A stretch of DNA of 64,000 nt from NCBI GenBank assembly GCA_002282015.1, contig NCIJ01000006.1, forward strand, positions 27,162 to 91,161, in the 5' to 3' direction. Made by a program: the position numbers and the translations under genes. The stretch comes from Sulfuricurvum sp. 17-40-25 (GTDB lineage Bacteria; Campylobacterota; Campylobacteria; Campylobacterales; Sulfurimonadaceae). Positions within the stretch are counted from its first letter, which is position 1; each line of letters opens with the position of its first letter. The notes beneath the pieces were generated by a model that worked only from the letters and a program-made list of their open reading frames with translations, searched no databases and was not told the DNA's origin. Shown piece after piece: positions 1 to 9,570 of the stretch.

Positions 1-2223
1 TTGGTTCGTATGGCACAACCATTTGCGATGCGCGTACCATTGGTTGACGGTCAAGGTAACTTTGGTTCTGTTGATGGGGACAACGCGGCTGCTATGCGTT
101 ATACGGAAGCACGTATGACCCGTTATGCGGGAGAGCTACTCAAAGATCTTGAAAAAGATACCGTTAACATGGTGGATAACTATGACGGTACTACCCAAGA
201 ACCGGTAGTACTTCCTACACGTGTACCGAATCTTCTAATTAATGGTTCAAGCGGTATTGCTGTTGGTATGGCCACCAATATCCCTCCTCATAACCCTAAC
301 GAAGTCCTAAGCGCACTAGTACACCTTATGGATAATCCGGATGCTTCTCTCATCGAAATCATGCAGTTTATCAAAGCCCCTGATTTCCCTACAGGCGGAA
401 CGATCTACGGTAAAAAAGGGATTTTAGACGCTTATGAAACCGGTCGTGGTCGTATTCGCGTTCGTGCTAAAACACACATCGAGAAAAAAGCGAATAAAGA
501 CGTAATCGTCATTGATGAGCTTCCCTATCAGGTCAACAAAGCACGCTTAATAGAAACCATTGCTGATTTAGTAAAAGACAAGTTTATCGAAGGCATCAGT
601 GAGATACGTGATGAATCTGACCGTGAAGGTATCCGTGTTGTCATCGAACTAAAACGCGATGCGATGAGCGAAATCGTTCTTAACAACCTTTATAAATCCA
701 CCAATATGGAAACGACTTTTGGGATCATTATGCTCTCAGTTTTCAATCAAGAGCCTCGTATCTTTACGCTATTGGAAATGTTGGGTCATTTCATCAATCA
801 CCGTAAAACGGTTATTATCCGCCGTACGATTTTCGATCTTGAAAAAGCAAAAGCCCGCGCACATATTTTGGAAGGTTTGAAAAAAGCGCTTGATCATATC
901 GAAGCGATTATCAAACTGATTCGTGCGAGCAAAGACGGTGAAAGCGCTAAAGAAGGACTGATCAGCGAGTTCGGATTCTCTCCAATCCAAGCGCAAGCCA
1001 TCTTGGACATGCGTCTTCAGCGCCTTACGGGTCTTGAACGTGATAAAATCGAAAACGAGCTCAAAGAGATCTTGGCTCATGTCGAATACCTCGAGTCTAT
1101 TCTTCGCAGTGAAGAAGTACTCAAAGGTATCATCAAAGATGAGTTCATCGAACTCGTTGAACAATTCAATATTCCACGCGTAACCGATATCGAAGACAAT
1201 TATGATGACATTAATATCGAAGATTTGATTCCTAATGAGCCAATGGTCGTTACCATCAGTCACCGTGGTTACATCAAACGTGTTCCATTAGCCTCTTATG
1301 AAAAACAGCGTCGTGGTGGAAAAGGTAAAGTTGCTGTTACCACGTACGATGATGACTTCATCGAGAAATTCTATACGTGTAACACTCATGATACGCTCAT
1401 GTTCGTTACCGATCGAGGACAGCTTCACTGGTTAAAAGTGTATAAAATTCCTGAGGGTTCTCGTACGGCTAAAGGAAAAGCAGTGGTTAACCTCATTAAC
1501 CTCGAAGCGGATGAGAAGATTCGTTCAATCATCCCTACAACCGATTTTAATGACAATAAATCACTCGTCTTCTTTACCCAAAATGGTATCGTTAAACGAA
1601 CAGCACTCAGTGAATTTTCAAATGTTCGTAGTAATGGTGTACGTGCGATCGTCCTGGATGATGATGATGCATTGATCACGGCGCACATTGCCAATGAAGA
1701 GACCAAATACCTCTTCATAGTCACTAAATTCGCACAATGTATCAAATTTGAAATCGAAAAAACCCGTGACCAAGGACGAAGTACTCGTGGTGTTCGCGGT
1801 ATTAAGTTCAAAGTCGAAGGCGACGTTGTCGTTGATGCAAACATCATTAAAAGTGACGAGCAAGAAATCCTAATGGTGAGTGAAAAAGGGATTGGTAAGC
1901 GTACCACTGCAGAAGAATACCGTCTTACTAACCGAGCAGGTTCAGGCGTAATCGCAATGAAGCTCAATGCTAAAACAGGAACAACGGTCGTAGGATGTCT
2001 AATGGTAGACGAAACCATGGACATGATGGCTCTGACAAAAGCCGGTAAAATGATCCGTGTTGATATGCAAACCATTGCTAAATCAGGACGTAATACCAGC
2101 GGTGTCTATATCATCAAAGGTGACGATGTCAAGAGTATTTCACGATGTCCAAAAACAGAAGTGGATGAAGATGATGAAGGCGAAAATACAGAAGAAAACG
2201 AAGGCACATTAATTTTGGAATAG
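1..2223 (+). CDS. gyrA: DNA gyrase subunit A, 5' end cut by window edge
   Basis: GyrA is the breakage-reunion subunit of the type II topoisomerase that introduces negative supercoils. The frame is open from base 1. By alignment from memory with E. coli GyrA about 88 N-terminal residues lie outside the window. The catalytic tyrosine is in the motif AAMRYTE (Tyr34 of the visible part, E. coli Tyr122), so the classic quinolone-resistance residues 83/87 lie just before the window and cannot be read. The GyrA box QRRGGKG, needed for DNA wrapping, is at about residue 436, followed by the beta-pinwheel C-terminal domain. The protein ends in an acidic tail rich in Glu and Asp. The gene leads directly into flgP. 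Confidence 0.97.
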   Translation: MVRMAQPFAMRVPLVDGQGNFGSVDGDNAAAMRYTEARMTRYAGELLKDLEKDTVNMVDNYDGTTQEPVVLPTRVPNLLINGSSGIAVGMATNIPPHNPNEVLSALVHLMDNPDASLIEIMQFIKAPDFPTGGTIYGKKGILDAYETGRGRIRVRAKTHIEKKANKDVIVIDELPYQVNKARLIETIADLVKDKFIEGISEIRDESDREGIRVVIELKRDAMSEIVLNNLYKSTNMETTFGIIMLSVFNQEPRIFTLLEMLGHFINHRKTVIIRRTIFDLEKAKARAHILEGLKKALDHIEAIIKLIRASKDGESAKEGLISEFGFSPIQAQAILDMRLQRLTGLERDKIENELKEILAHVEYLESILRSEEVLKGIIKDEFIELVEQFNIPRVTDIEDNYDDINIEDLIPNEPMVVTISHRGYIKRVPLASYEKQRRGGKGKVAVTTYDDDFIEKFYTCNTHDTLMFVTDRGQLHWLKVYKIPEGSRTAKGKAVVNLINLEADEKIRSIIPTTDFNDNKSLVFFTQNGIVKRTALSEFSNVRSNGVRAIVLDDDDALITAHIANEETKYLFIVTKFAQCIKFEIEKTRDQGRSTRGVRGIKFKVEGDVVVDANIIKSDEQEILMVSEKGIGKRTTAEEYRLTNRAGSGVIAMKLNAKTGTTVVGCLMVDETMDMMALTKAGKMIRVDMQTIAKSGRNTSGVYIIKGDDVKSISRCPKTEVDEDDEGENTEENEGTLILE

Positions 2224-2272
2224 TACTTGCTTTAGGTTAGATACTATTTTAGCCTATTGAAGGAAATTAACC

Positions 2273-2731
2273 ATGAAGTATTCAGCAGCTCTTGCCTTGC
2301 TTTTAAGTATCACTACTTTGCAAGCAGGTTTTTTAAGCCCAACTAATGCATCAGGAGAAAAAGTCCGATGCGTTTACAGTGGCACAGATGGTAACTGTGT
2401 TGAACCCGCACTAGAGTCTTCACATCAACTCGTTATTACTGTTTTTGGACAAGGTGTTGCTCCAACGGTAACGGCATCTCCTGCACAAGCGTATGCCCTT
2501 GCTAAGCGTGCTGCACTTGCTGATGGCTATCGCCAAATTGCTGAACGAATCAAAGGTGTCCATATTGAAGGACAAGACTCAGTCAAGAACATGATGTTGC
2601 AACGTTCAACAGTTCGTACTTCCGTTGACGCTATGGTACGTGGTGCCAATGTCATGGATACAACATTCAAAGATGGTTTATGCGAAGTGGAACTCGAAAT
2701 CGTACTTTCTTACTCACAGTTTTCACACTAA
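2273..2731 (+). CDS. flgP: FlgP-like flagellar disk protein (LPP20 family)
   Basis: A 152-residue exported protein with a hydrophobic signal sequence (residues 1-18, ending LQAG) and a conserved region from about 50 to 150 resembling the LPP20/FlgP family. In Campylobacter jejuni FlgP forms the basal disk of the flagellar motor and is needed for motility. The call rests on family resemblance and on position between gyrA and flgR, the same order as in C. jejuni. The usual FlgP is a lipoprotein, but no lipobox cysteine follows this signal peptide; the first cysteine is Cys33. The start has a good AAGGAA ribosome site a few bases upstream. Confidence 0.8.
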   Translation: MKYSAALALLLSITTLQAGFLSPTNASGEKVRCVYSGTDGNCVEPALESSHQLVITVFGQGVAPTVTASPAQAYALAKRAALADGYRQIAERIKGVHIEGQDSVKNMMLQRSTVRTSVDAMVRGANVMDTTFKDGLCEVELEIVLSYSQFSH

Positions 2732-3084
2732 TCAGCATATCAGCCCTTATGGGCGATGAATATTTGATTGGATATCGTCTTACAACTCAAAACTCAACCT
2801 TAGTTTCTGACCGAATAAGCGTTTCCAAATCCATGACCCCTTGTCTTGGTTCAAAACAAGAGAGTTTATTTCTTCCTCGTCAGCCTTCTCAAAAACTTCA
2901 AGCACTTCTTAATACCCATGAAGATGAATTTATAGAATTTGCCACACAACAAACCATCAAACTACAAAGCCATCAAAATATAACCAATCATGAGCATACT
3001 TCCAGTGATTCCATGACACTGCCTACCCAGTGTTATATTGTCGATTTTAATGATGATTCTGTTACAATTTCACTATTAAAATAG
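2680..3084 (+). CDS. Exported protein in the FlgQ position
   Basis: A 134-residue protein with a probable signal sequence (hydrophobic residues about 9-24, then MGDEYLIGY). It overlaps the 3' end of flgP by 52 bp in another frame, which suggests translational coupling. In C. jejuni the gene between flgP and flgR is flgQ, needed for FlgP stability; position and signal peptide fit that role, but I recognise no sequence motif that proves it. The predicted mature protein is small and polar, with two cysteines. No other methionine gives a sensible signal peptide, so this start is preferred. Confidence 0.65.
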   Translation: MRSGTRNRTFLLTVFTLISISALMGDEYLIGYRLTTQNSTLVSDRISVSKSMTPCLGSKQESLFLPRQPSQKLQALLNTHEDEFIEFATQQTIKLQSHQNITNHEHTSSDSMTLPTQCYIVDFNDDSVTISLLK

Positions 3085-3097
3085 CTCAAGGGACCGA

Positions 3098-4252
3098 ATG
3101 AAAATTGCGATAGTCGAAGATGATATCAATATGCGTAAATCACTAGAAATCGCTATGAGTGATTATAATGAATACGACGTTCATACGTTTAAAAGCCCAA
3201 AAGATGCTCTCAAAAAGCTCGATGATACCTTTGATCTCATCATCAGTGACATCAATATGCCCGGAATGGATGGTATTGAATTTGTCAAAAGCTTAAACGG
3301 AAAATTTGAAGTTATCTTTATTACCGGTAATGCTACGTTGACTCGTGCTATTGAATCCATACAACTTGGAGTCAAAGACTTTTTACTCAAACCTTTTGAG
3401 ATTGAAACACTCATTGCAGCAATACAACGCAGTGCCAATATTCAGCAAAAAGTGAAAAAAAGCGGTGCCAAATGTACCCTCAAAACAGGTACTTTTCTAG
3501 GTACTTCACCTGCTTTGGAAAAACTGCTCAACTACATTGACAAAGCCGCAAAAACCGATGCTAATATCATGCTGTTAGGCGAAAGCGGTGTCGGTAAAGA
3601 AGTCTTTGCCTGCCACGTTCATGACAAATCGCTTCGAAATGAGAAACCATTCATCGCAATCAACATGGCTGCAATTCCTGAAAATTTGATAGAAAGTGAA
3701 CTTTTTGGATTTGAAAAAGGGTCCTTCACCGATGCTACTGAGGGTAAAATAGGTCAATTCGAACTTGCAAATGGTGGGACACTTTTTTTAGATGAAATTG
3801 CAGAAATGCCTTATGCTCTTCAAGCAAAACTCTTACGTGTGCTTCAAGAGCGTGAGATTCGCCGTCTTGGATCTTCAAAAAGTACAAAAATCGATGTTCG
3901 TATCATTACCGCAACCAATGCCAACTTACAACAAAATATTACGGATGGAAAATTTAGAGAAGATCTCTATTATCGGCTTAATACCATTCCTCTAAGCATT
4001 CCTCCCTTACGAGAACGTCAAGAAGAAATTATTCCCATAGCTACTGCAATATTGCAGCAAAATTGCAGTCAATATGGATTTGCATCTAAGGTATTTGATA
4101 CCGATGCTATCGAAGCACTGGAAGGCTATACCTGGCCTGGGAACATTCGAGAACTTATCTCTGTCGTTGAACGCTCCGCAATATTGAGTGATACGGATAT
4201 TATTGGCGTCGAAGACCTATTCTTAGAAGCACGAGGGTTTGGAAGAGTTTAA
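3098..4252 (+). CDS. flgR: Sigma-54 response regulator FlgR, lacking a DNA-binding domain
   Basis: FlgR is the activator that, when phosphorylated by FlgS, turns on RpoN-dependent rod, hook and basal-body genes. Residues 1-115 are a receiver domain with Asp8/Asp9, phospho-acceptor Asp51, Thr76 and Lys98. Residues about 130-370 are an AAA+ domain with Walker A GESGVGKE (161-168), Walker B GGTLFLDEI (226-234) and the C-terminal motif WPGNIREL. The sigma-54 contact loop, usually GAFTGA, reads GSFTDA (208-213). The protein stops at residue 384 without a Fis-type helix-turn-helix, as reported for Helicobacter pylori FlgR, so it probably activates from solution. An AGGGA ribosome site precedes the ATG. 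Confidence 0.9.
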   Translation: MKIAIVEDDINMRKSLEIAMSDYNEYDVHTFKSPKDALKKLDDTFDLIISDINMPGMDGIEFVKSLNGKFEVIFITGNATLTRAIESIQLGVKDFLLKPFEIETLIAAIQRSANIQQKVKKSGAKCTLKTGTFLGTSPALEKLLNYIDKAAKTDANIMLLGESGVGKEVFACHVHDKSLRNEKPFIAINMAAIPENLIESELFGFEKGSFTDATEGKIGQFELANGGTLFLDEIAEMPYALQAKLLRVLQEREIRRLGSSKSTKIDVRIITATNANLQQNITDGKFREDLYYRLNTIPLSIPPLRERQEEIIPIATAILQQNCSQYGFASKVFDTDAIEALEGYTWPGNIRELISVVERSAILSDTDIIGVEDLFLEARGFGRV

Positions 4253-4274
4253 ACAGTTCAAAGTCCCCATTGGA

Positions 4275-4280
4275 TATAAT
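4275..4280 (+). promoter_or_regulatory. -10 box of an asd promoter
   Basis: A TATAAT hexamer lies between the flgR stop and the asd start, 30 bp before the ATG. No good -35 box is visible, which is usual in Campylobacterota. It would let asd be transcribed independently of the flagellar genes. Confidence 0.55.
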
Positions 4281-4310
4281 CGCATTTCCATAAAACCTGA
4301 GGAATTTTTC

Positions 4311-5339
4311 ATGAAACTTTATAATGTTGCTATTGTCGGTGCTAGTGGTGCTGTAGGGGAAGAGATTTTGCGTGTACTGGAAGAAATCGATTTTCCGTAT
4401 GCTAAAATCATCCCACTTGCAAGTGCACGAAGTGCTGGAAATACTGTCAGCTTTAACGATCAAGAACTCGTCATTCAAGAGCTAACAACAACCATCTTTG
4501 ATGAAGAGAAAATAGAAATAGCATTGTTTAGTGCAGGCGGTAATATCTCTGCTGAGTTTGCCCCTTATGCCGCAGCGGCAGGTGCAGTTGTCATTGATAA
4601 CACCAGTCACTTTCGTATGTACGACGATGTTCCACTAGTCGTTCCTGAAGTAAATCCTGAAGATATAGGACAATGGCGTAATCGCGGTATTATCGCAAAT
4701 CCAAACTGTTCAACCATTCAAATGGTCCAAGCACTCAAACCTCTTGATACTGCATATGATCTTGTGCGTATTGATGTCAGTACCTATCAAGCAACCTCAG
4801 GTGCTGGAAAATCTGCTATGGAAGAGCTTGTTGAACAAATGCAGGCATTTTTCGCATTTACCCTCGATGATACAGAACCAAAAAAATTCCCTCATCGTAT
4901 TGCTCTCAATGCTATTCCACAAATTGATTCTTTTACTGACACTGGTTATACCAAAGAAGAACTAAAGATGGTCAACGAAACTCAAAAGATAATGCACAAA
5001 GAGATCGAAGTAAGTGCAACCTGCGTACGTATCCCAACATTACGGGGTCATGCTGAAACATTGACTTTGACATTCGATGGTGCAGTGGATGCGAATGAAG
5101 CGCGTGAGCTATTGCGTAAATCTCCTAATATCATCGTTCTTGATGAACCAAGCGAGAGCCTTTACCCAATGCCATCGTTATGTATGGATCAAAACGAAAC
5201 CTTTGTCGGACGTATTCGCAGTGATCTTTATCGTGATAATGTACTTCATATGTGGGTTGTCGCCGATAACCTTCGTGTAGGTGCTGCAACTAATGCTGTG
5301 CGAATTGCCCAAAAATGGGTAGAGATGCAAGGAGAGTAA
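4311..5339 (+). CDS. asd: Aspartate-semialdehyde dehydrogenase
   Basis: Reduces aspartyl phosphate to aspartate semialdehyde with NADPH, the branch point to lysine/diaminopimelate, threonine and methionine. The N-terminal nucleotide-binding motif VGASGAVGEE (residues 9-18) and the active-site motif NPNCSTIQ with catalytic Cys133 are intact, and the length (342 aa) is normal. The frame is open upstream to 4239, but the ATG at 4311 has a GAGGAA ribosome site at good spacing and begins exactly at the family N terminus, so I start there. It follows flgR, as in C. jejuni. Confidence 0.95.
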   Translation: MKLYNVAIVGASGAVGEEILRVLEEIDFPYAKIIPLASARSAGNTVSFNDQELVIQELTTTIFDEEKIEIALFSAGGNISAEFAPYAAAAGAVVIDNTSHFRMYDDVPLVVPEVNPEDIGQWRNRGIIANPNCSTIQMVQALKPLDTAYDLVRIDVSTYQATSGAGKSAMEELVEQMQAFFAFTLDDTEPKKFPHRIALNAIPQIDSFTDTGYTKEELKMVNETQKIMHKEIEVSATCVRIPTLRGHAETLTLTFDGAVDANEARELLRKSPNIIVLDEPSESLYPMPSLCMDQNETFVGRIRSDLYRDNVLHMWVVADNLRVGAATNAVRIAQKWVEMQGE

Positions 5340-5341
5340 CA

Positions 5342-5866
5342 ATGCATTTTTTAGAAAATATATTTGAACAAGGTATTTGGAGCTCACGACTTATTATTCT
5401 TTTGGCAGTAGTCTTTGGCTTACTTGGAGCTTTTATACTCTTTGCTATCGCCAGCTTTGATATTTATAACACCATGCTTTATGTTATCAATACCTATGCT
5501 ACTCATGCGCATCCTGAACATTTTCACGAAGAAGTGGTCGGCGGCATCATCGGTGCGGTTGACTTATACCTCATTGGCGTGGTTATGATTATTTTCTCAT
5601 TTGGTTTGTACGAGCTATTTATTTCCGAAATTGACCCTGCAAAAGATAGAGATGGTCATGAAAATCAACTATTAGCGGTTCATTCACTCGATCAGCTTAA
5701 AGATAAAATATCCAAGGTTATCGTAATGGTCCTAGTAGTCGGTTTTTTCCAAAAAGTAGGACATACCGTGTTTACCGGGGCATTAGAATTGCTCTATCTC
5801 GCCCTTTCGATCACAGCGGTTGCTGTTGGTCTTTATTTCTTGAGTAAAGTAGGTCACCATGAGTAA
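5342..5866 (+). CDS. YqhA/UPF0114 family membrane protein
   Basis: A 174-residue inner-membrane protein of the YqhA (UPF0114) family, function unknown. Hydrophobic segments lie at about residues 18-40, 62-88, 122-145 and 150-168. The central stretch with [19 protein letters not shown] and the following ISEID is typical of the family. It starts 2 bp after asd with a GGAG site inside the asd end, and overlaps hemE by 8 bp, so it is translated as part of the asd-hemE operon. The neighbourhood gives no clear hint of its role. Confidence 0.85.
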   Translation: MHFLENIFEQGIWSSRLIILLAVVFGLLGAFILFAIASFDIYNTMLYVINTYATHAHPEHFHEEVVGGIIGAVDLYLIGVVMIIFSFGLYELFISEIDPAKDRDGHENQLLAVHSLDQLKDKISKVIVMVLVVGFFQKVGHTVFTGALELLYLALSITAVAVGLYFLSKVGHHE

Positions 5867-6902
5867 AATTTTCGTAGACGCTTGTTTTGGTAAAGAAACC
5901 CCCTACACTCCCGTTTGGATGATGCGTCAAGCTGGACGTTATTTACCTGAGTATATGGCCGTGCGCCGTCGTGCCGGAAACTTTCTCAATCTTTGTCATG
6001 CTCCCGATATGGCTGCTGAAGTCACTATCCAGCCACTTGATATTGTGGGTGTGGATGCTGCCATACTGTTTAGTGATATTTTAGTTATCCCTAATGAGAT
6101 GGGAATGCAACTCGATTTTGTACAAGGCGAGGGTCCCGTTTTTGAAAAACCAATTGAAACCGAAGAAGATCTAAACGATTTAATCGGCGGAGATGAAGCG
6201 GCTTCAAAACTTACCTACGTTTACGATACTATCAAGCTGTTACGTTCACAACTCGATGCACGTACCGATAACAAAGCATTGATCGGTTTTACAGGTGCGC
6301 CATGGACCCTTGCTACTTATATGATCGAGGGGCATGGAACCAAAACCTACAACGTCTGTAAAAAGATGATGTATTCCAATCCAAAGCTTCTCCATAAAAT
6401 ACTGCGTAAAGTGACCGATGTCGTCAAGCTGTATATGGAAAAACAAATCCAATCAGGCATTGACGTTGTTCAAATCTTTGACAGTTGGGCTGCCGCAATC
6501 GAACCCTCTAAATACGACGAATTTTCGTGGAGCTATATGGTTGAAATCGCGGAATATTTAAAAGAAAAATACCCACACATTCCCGTCATCATGTTTCCAA
6601 AAGGAATACCTTCATTTTTAGACCATGTCTATGGAAACTTTGACGTATTCGGCGTTGACTGGAGCACTCCAATGGCTCTGGCAAAAGAAAAGCTGGGTGA
6701 CCGCTACGTTCTTCAAGGAAATATGGAGCCATGCCGTTTGTACTCCAAAGAAGAGACAACCGCATCCGTGGAAGAGATTCAAAAAATCATGTGTGGTAAA
6801 CGCCATATTTTCAATCTAGGTCATGGGATTTTACCCGATGTTCCCGTCGAACATGCACAACACTTTGTCAGTGAATGTCAAAGAGTAAGTAAAAAATCTT
6901 AA
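5859..6902 (+). CDS. hemE: Uroporphyrinogen decarboxylase
   Basis: Removes the four acetate carboxyls of uroporphyrinogen III to give coproporphyrinogen III in cytoplasmic heme synthesis. The substrate-binding motif [10 protein letters not shown] (residues 23-32) and the catalytic aspartate region ILFSDIL (Asp73) are present, as is the C-terminal NLGHGILP motif. At 347 aa it is full length. It overlaps the upstream membrane-protein gene by 8 bp and the radical SAM gene follows after 1 bp. Other heme genes in the window (hemJ, hemB) are far away, so heme synthesis is scattered here. Confidence 0.97.
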   Translation: MSKIFVDACFGKETPYTPVWMMRQAGRYLPEYMAVRRRAGNFLNLCHAPDMAAEVTIQPLDIVGVDAAILFSDILVIPNEMGMQLDFVQGEGPVFEKPIETEEDLNDLIGGDEAASKLTYVYDTIKLLRSQLDARTDNKALIGFTGAPWTLATYMIEGHGTKTYNVCKKMMYSNPKLLHKILRKVTDVVKLYMEKQIQSGIDVVQIFDSWAAAIEPSKYDEFSWSYMVEIAEYLKEKYPHIPVIMFPKGIPSFLDHVYGNFDVFGVDWSTPMALAKEKLGDRYVLQGNMEPCRLYSKEETTASVEEIQKIMCGKRHIFNLGHGILPDVPVEHAQHFVSECQRVSKKS

Positions 6903-6903
6903 T

Positions 6904-7857
6904 ATGAACACCATCTTCGGTCCTATCCATTCACGCCGCTTTGGCGTGTCACTAGGGATCGACCTCTCTTCATCCACAAAACAATGTAACTTTGATTGTC
7001 TTTACTGTGAATTAGCCCCCATGCAAGCTATCACGCAACAACATGAGATAACTCCCATTGCAACTATCATCACCGATTTAACCCATGCCCTCACCCAGCA
7101 TCCCAATATAGATGTCATTACCCTCACTGCCAACGGGGAACCCACGATGTACCCCTATCTTGAGGAACTCATCGATCAAATCGACACTGTAAAAGGGGAT
7201 AAACAAACGCTTATCCTCTCCAATAGCGCCTATTTATCTAATTCAAAAGTCTTTCAAGCCCTTCTCAAGCTTGACCAAGTCAAACTTTCCCTAGATGCAG
7301 CCACCTCGGAAGTCTTCTATAAGATTGATCGTCCGGCAGAGGGAATCAATATCGAGGACATCATAAGTTCTATTGAAAAATTTTCACATGTTTATCGTGG
7401 AAAACTTTTTATTGAGATTCTTTTTGTCCGAGGGCTTAATGATACATGTGAGGAAATAGCTGCACTCAATAAAGCATTGTTGCCCATATCCTGCGAACGC
7501 ATCGATATCGGAACCATTGACAGACCTCCAGCTTATCCCGTGGAAGGACTCAATTTTACGGAGCTCTTTGAGTTATCACACTACTTTGATACCACTTTAC
7601 CTATTCACATTGTCTCCCGTACCCACGCGCAAGCCATTCCTTCCTATTTTACCAGTAATGAGATTCTTACAACACTGGACAAACGTCCTTTGACCGAAGA
7701 TGACATCAACGCCCTTTTCGACGACACCTCAAAAAAACGGTTTCAAATACTGTTAGATGAAGAAAAAATCAGCACAATTGAGCGTTCAAATATCATTTTT
7801 TATCTCCCATCCAAAAATAATGCGCGAAAACGCCCAAAATTGCCTAAAAAATCTTGA
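6904..7857 (+). CDS. Radical SAM protein, COG0731 type
   Basis: A 317-residue radical S-adenosylmethionine enzyme. The [4Fe-4S] cluster motif is CX3CX2C (Cys28, Cys32, Cys35), preceded by GPIHSRRFGVSLGID, a signature of the COG0731 family distantly related to the wyosine enzyme TYW1. The GEPT motif (about residue 79) for SAM binding is present. The last 70 residues look like a small winged-helix region followed by a basic tail. The substrate is not known and the neighbours hemE and tRNA-Asn do not settle it. The start lies 1 bp after hemE, so the two are co-translated. Confidence 0.85.
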   Translation: MNTIFGPIHSRRFGVSLGIDLSSSTKQCNFDCLYCELAPMQAITQQHEITPIATIITDLTHALTQHPNIDVITLTANGEPTMYPYLEELIDQIDTVKGDKQTLILSNSAYLSNSKVFQALLKLDQVKLSLDAATSEVFYKIDRPAEGINIEDIISSIEKFSHVYRGKLFIEILFVRGLNDTCEEIAALNKALLPISCERIDIGTIDRPPAYPVEGLNFTELFELSHYFDTTLPIHIVSRTHAQAIPSYFTSNEILTTLDKRPLTEDDINALFDDTSKKRFQILLDEEKISTIERSNIIFYLPSKNNARKRPKLPKKS

Positions 7858-7882
7858 CAATTAAGATAAAGCTCACTATAAT
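7854..7882 (+). promoter_or_regulatory. Consensus sigma-70 promoter of tRNA-Asn
   Basis: A perfect TTGACA (7854-7859), a 17-bp spacer and a perfect TATAAT (7877-7882), placed 17 bp before the tRNA. The -35 box overlaps the stop codon of the radical SAM gene. Full consensus boxes at optimal spacing suggest strong constitutive expression of the tRNA. Confidence 0.85.
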
Positions 7883-7899
7883 TACGACCTCTTAAACAT

Positions 7900-7974
7900 T
7901 CCGGATTAGCTCAGCGGTAGAGTAGGTGACTGTTAATCACTTGGTCACTGGTTCGAATCCAGTATCCGGAGCCA
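7900..7974 (+). tRNA. tRNA-Asn (GTT)
   Basis: The acceptor stem TCCGGAT (7900-7906) pairs perfectly with ATCCGGA (7964-7970), followed by discriminator G and an encoded CCA (7972-7974). The anticodon loop CTGTTAA gives anticodon GTT at 7932-7934. The D arm (GCTC/GAGT) and T arm (CTGG TTCGAAT CCAG) are standard. The 136 bp after it to rfbA are AT-rich and hold a promoter but no other feature that I can see. Confidence 0.97.
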
Positions 7975-8075
7975 CTTCTTTCAAGTCAAATCATAAAAAA
8001 CACCCAATTTCTAAAATTAATACTCAAATTTTATTTTCAATCCCTAACTACTTAGCTATCTAAGCAATATTTCAC

Positions 8076-8081
8076 TATAAT
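8076..8081 (+). promoter_or_regulatory. -10 box before the rhamnose/O-antigen operon
   Basis: TATAAT lies 29 bp upstream of the rfbA start, in an AT-rich spacer after the tRNA. There is no clear -35 box. It is the only promoter-like signal ahead of the run of plus-strand genes to 18974. Confidence 0.6.
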
Positions 8082-8110
8082 TCCCTAATATAGACGGAGA
8101 CAGGAGTATT

Positions 8111-9001
8111 ATGAAAGGTATTATTTTAGCTGGAGGCAGCGGTACACGACTTTACCCAATCACAAAAGGGGTTAGTAAGCAACTCGTCCCCATCTATGAT
8201 AAGCCAATGGTATATTATCCTCTCTCTGTATTAATGCTTGCTGGTATCACCGAAGTTCTTATTATTTCCACTCCGACTGATTTACCGCGTTTTGAAGAAC
8301 TGTTAGGAGATGGTAGTGACATTGGTATGCGCTTTGAGTACTGCGTACAACCTAGTCCAGATGGTTTAGCACAAGCATTTATCCTTGGTGCAGATTTTAT
8401 TGGAAGCGATGATGTTTGTCTTGTATTAGGTGATAATATCTTTCATGGTCATGGCCTTACTAAACTACTCGCTCAATCGGTTCGAAATGTTACTGAAGAT
8501 AAAAAAGCAACGGTATTTGGTTATTGGGTCAAAGACCCTGAACGCTATGGTGTTGCTGAATTTGATAAAGCAGGTAATGTTTTATCTATCGAAGAAAAAC
8601 CTCTTAAACCGAAAAGTTCTTATGCCGTTATCGGACTTTACTTTTATCCCAACAGTGTTGTTCAGATTGCTAAAAACATTAAACCATCCGATCGTGGAGA
8701 GCTAGAGATCACCACTGTCAATCAAGAATACCTAGCCCAAAATGCTCTTAAAGTAGAATTGATGGGACGTGGATATGCATGGCTAGATACAGGAACACAC
8801 GAAAGCCTTCTGGAAGCCAGCATGTTTATCCAAACCATTGAAAACCGTCAAGGTCTCAAAGTTGCCTGCTTGGAAGAGATCGCTTTTGAAATGGGATACA
8901 TCACAAAAGAAAAATTGCTCGAACTGGCTAAACCATTATCCAAAAACCAATATGGTCAATACTTGATCCGTAGAGCTCATGAGGGGAAAATCGGCGAATG
9001 A
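8111..9001 (+). CDS. rfbA: Glucose-1-phosphate thymidylyltransferase
   Basis: First step of dTDP-L-rhamnose synthesis: dTTP plus glucose-1-phosphate gives dTDP-glucose. The nucleotide-binding motif [11 protein letters not shown] is at residues 6-16, and the sugar-site motif VIGLYFYPN and the [13 protein letters not shown] block are present. At 296 aa it is full length. An AGGAG ribosome site precedes the ATG. It overlaps rfbC by 4 bp and opens the order rfbA-rfbC-rfbD-rfbB, all four enzymes needed to make the activated rhamnose donor for the glycosyltransferases downstream. Confidence 0.97.
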   Translation: MKGIILAGGSGTRLYPITKGVSKQLVPIYDKPMVYYPLSVLMLAGITEVLIISTPTDLPRFEELLGDGSDIGMRFEYCVQPSPDGLAQAFILGADFIGSDDVCLVLGDNIFHGHGLTKLLAQSVRNVTEDKKATVFGYWVKDPERYGVAEFDKAGNVLSIEEKPLKPKSSYAVIGLYFYPNSVVQIAKNIKPSDRGELEITTVNQEYLAQNALKVELMGRGYAWLDTGTHESLLEASMFIQTIENRQGLKVACLEEIAFEMGYITKEKLLELAKPLSKNQYGQYLIRRAHEGKIGE

Positions 9002-9570
9002 CCTTTACTCGTACTGCCATACCAGATGTTGTTTTAATCGATCCAGTTATCCATGGAGATGATCGTGGCTATTTTGTTGAAACTTTTCGTGGAGACAAGC
9101 TCGAAAAATTCTTAGGTTTTAATGCCCCTTTTTGTCAAGATAATGAAAGTAAAAGTTCATACGGTGTTTTACGTGGACTGCACTACCAACTCCCCCCATT
9201 TGCTCAGACTAAACTGGTTCGTGTCATTGAGGGAGAAGTACTGGACGTTGCCGTTGATATCCGAAAAGGCTCTCCAACCTTTGGACAACATATAGCCGTA
9301 CGCTTAAGTGGTGAGAACAAACGCCAATTATTTATCCCTCGAGGTTTTGCACATGGATTTGTCGTGCTCAGTGAAACCTGTACCTTTGCCTATAAAGTAG
9401 ATAATTATTATAGCCCAGAGTGTGATCGTGGGATTGCGTTTGATGATCAAGCTCTAAACATTGATTGGATTGCCGAGCTATCTAAATTGCAACTTTCCAC
9501 TAAAGACACAAAGCAACCTCTCTTTAGTAATGCAGATCATTTTACGTTTGGTGATAATTTGTATGCGTAA
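8998..9570 (+). CDS. rfbC: dTDP-4-dehydrorhamnose 3,5-epimerase
   Basis: Epimerises dTDP-4-keto-6-deoxyglucose at C3 and C5, third step of the rhamnose pathway. The cupin fold motif GVLRGLHYQ carries catalytic His62; Tyr132 in the [10 protein letters not shown] region is the expected acid. The length of 190 aa is standard. The start ATG overlaps the rfbA stop (ATGA), and the last bases overlap rfbD by 8 bp, so the genes are translationally coupled. Confidence 0.96.
   Translation: MTFTRTAIPDVVLIDPVIHGDDRGYFVETFRGDKLEKFLGFNAPFCQDNESKSSYGVLRGLHYQLPPFAQTKLVRVIEGEVLDVAVDIRKGSPTFGQHIAVRLSGENKRQLFIPRGFAHGFVVLSETCTFAYKVDNYYSPECDRGIAFDDQALNIDWIAELSKLQLSTKDTKQPLFSNADHFTFGDNLYA

Noticed and set aside
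769..2075. Long minus-strand open frames under gyrA
   Set aside because: They mirror the well-conserved gyrA reading frame, have no start signals and encode nothing recognisable.
2203..2220. Possible sigma-54 promoter (GGCAC followed by a T-rich stretch) before flgP
   Set aside because: At the required 10-bp distance from GG the -12 position is TT, not GC, so the essential element is missing.
7975..8075. Integration site or mobile element next to tRNA-Asn
   Set aside because: There is no duplicate of the tRNA 3' end, no integrase gene and no repeat nearby in the window.
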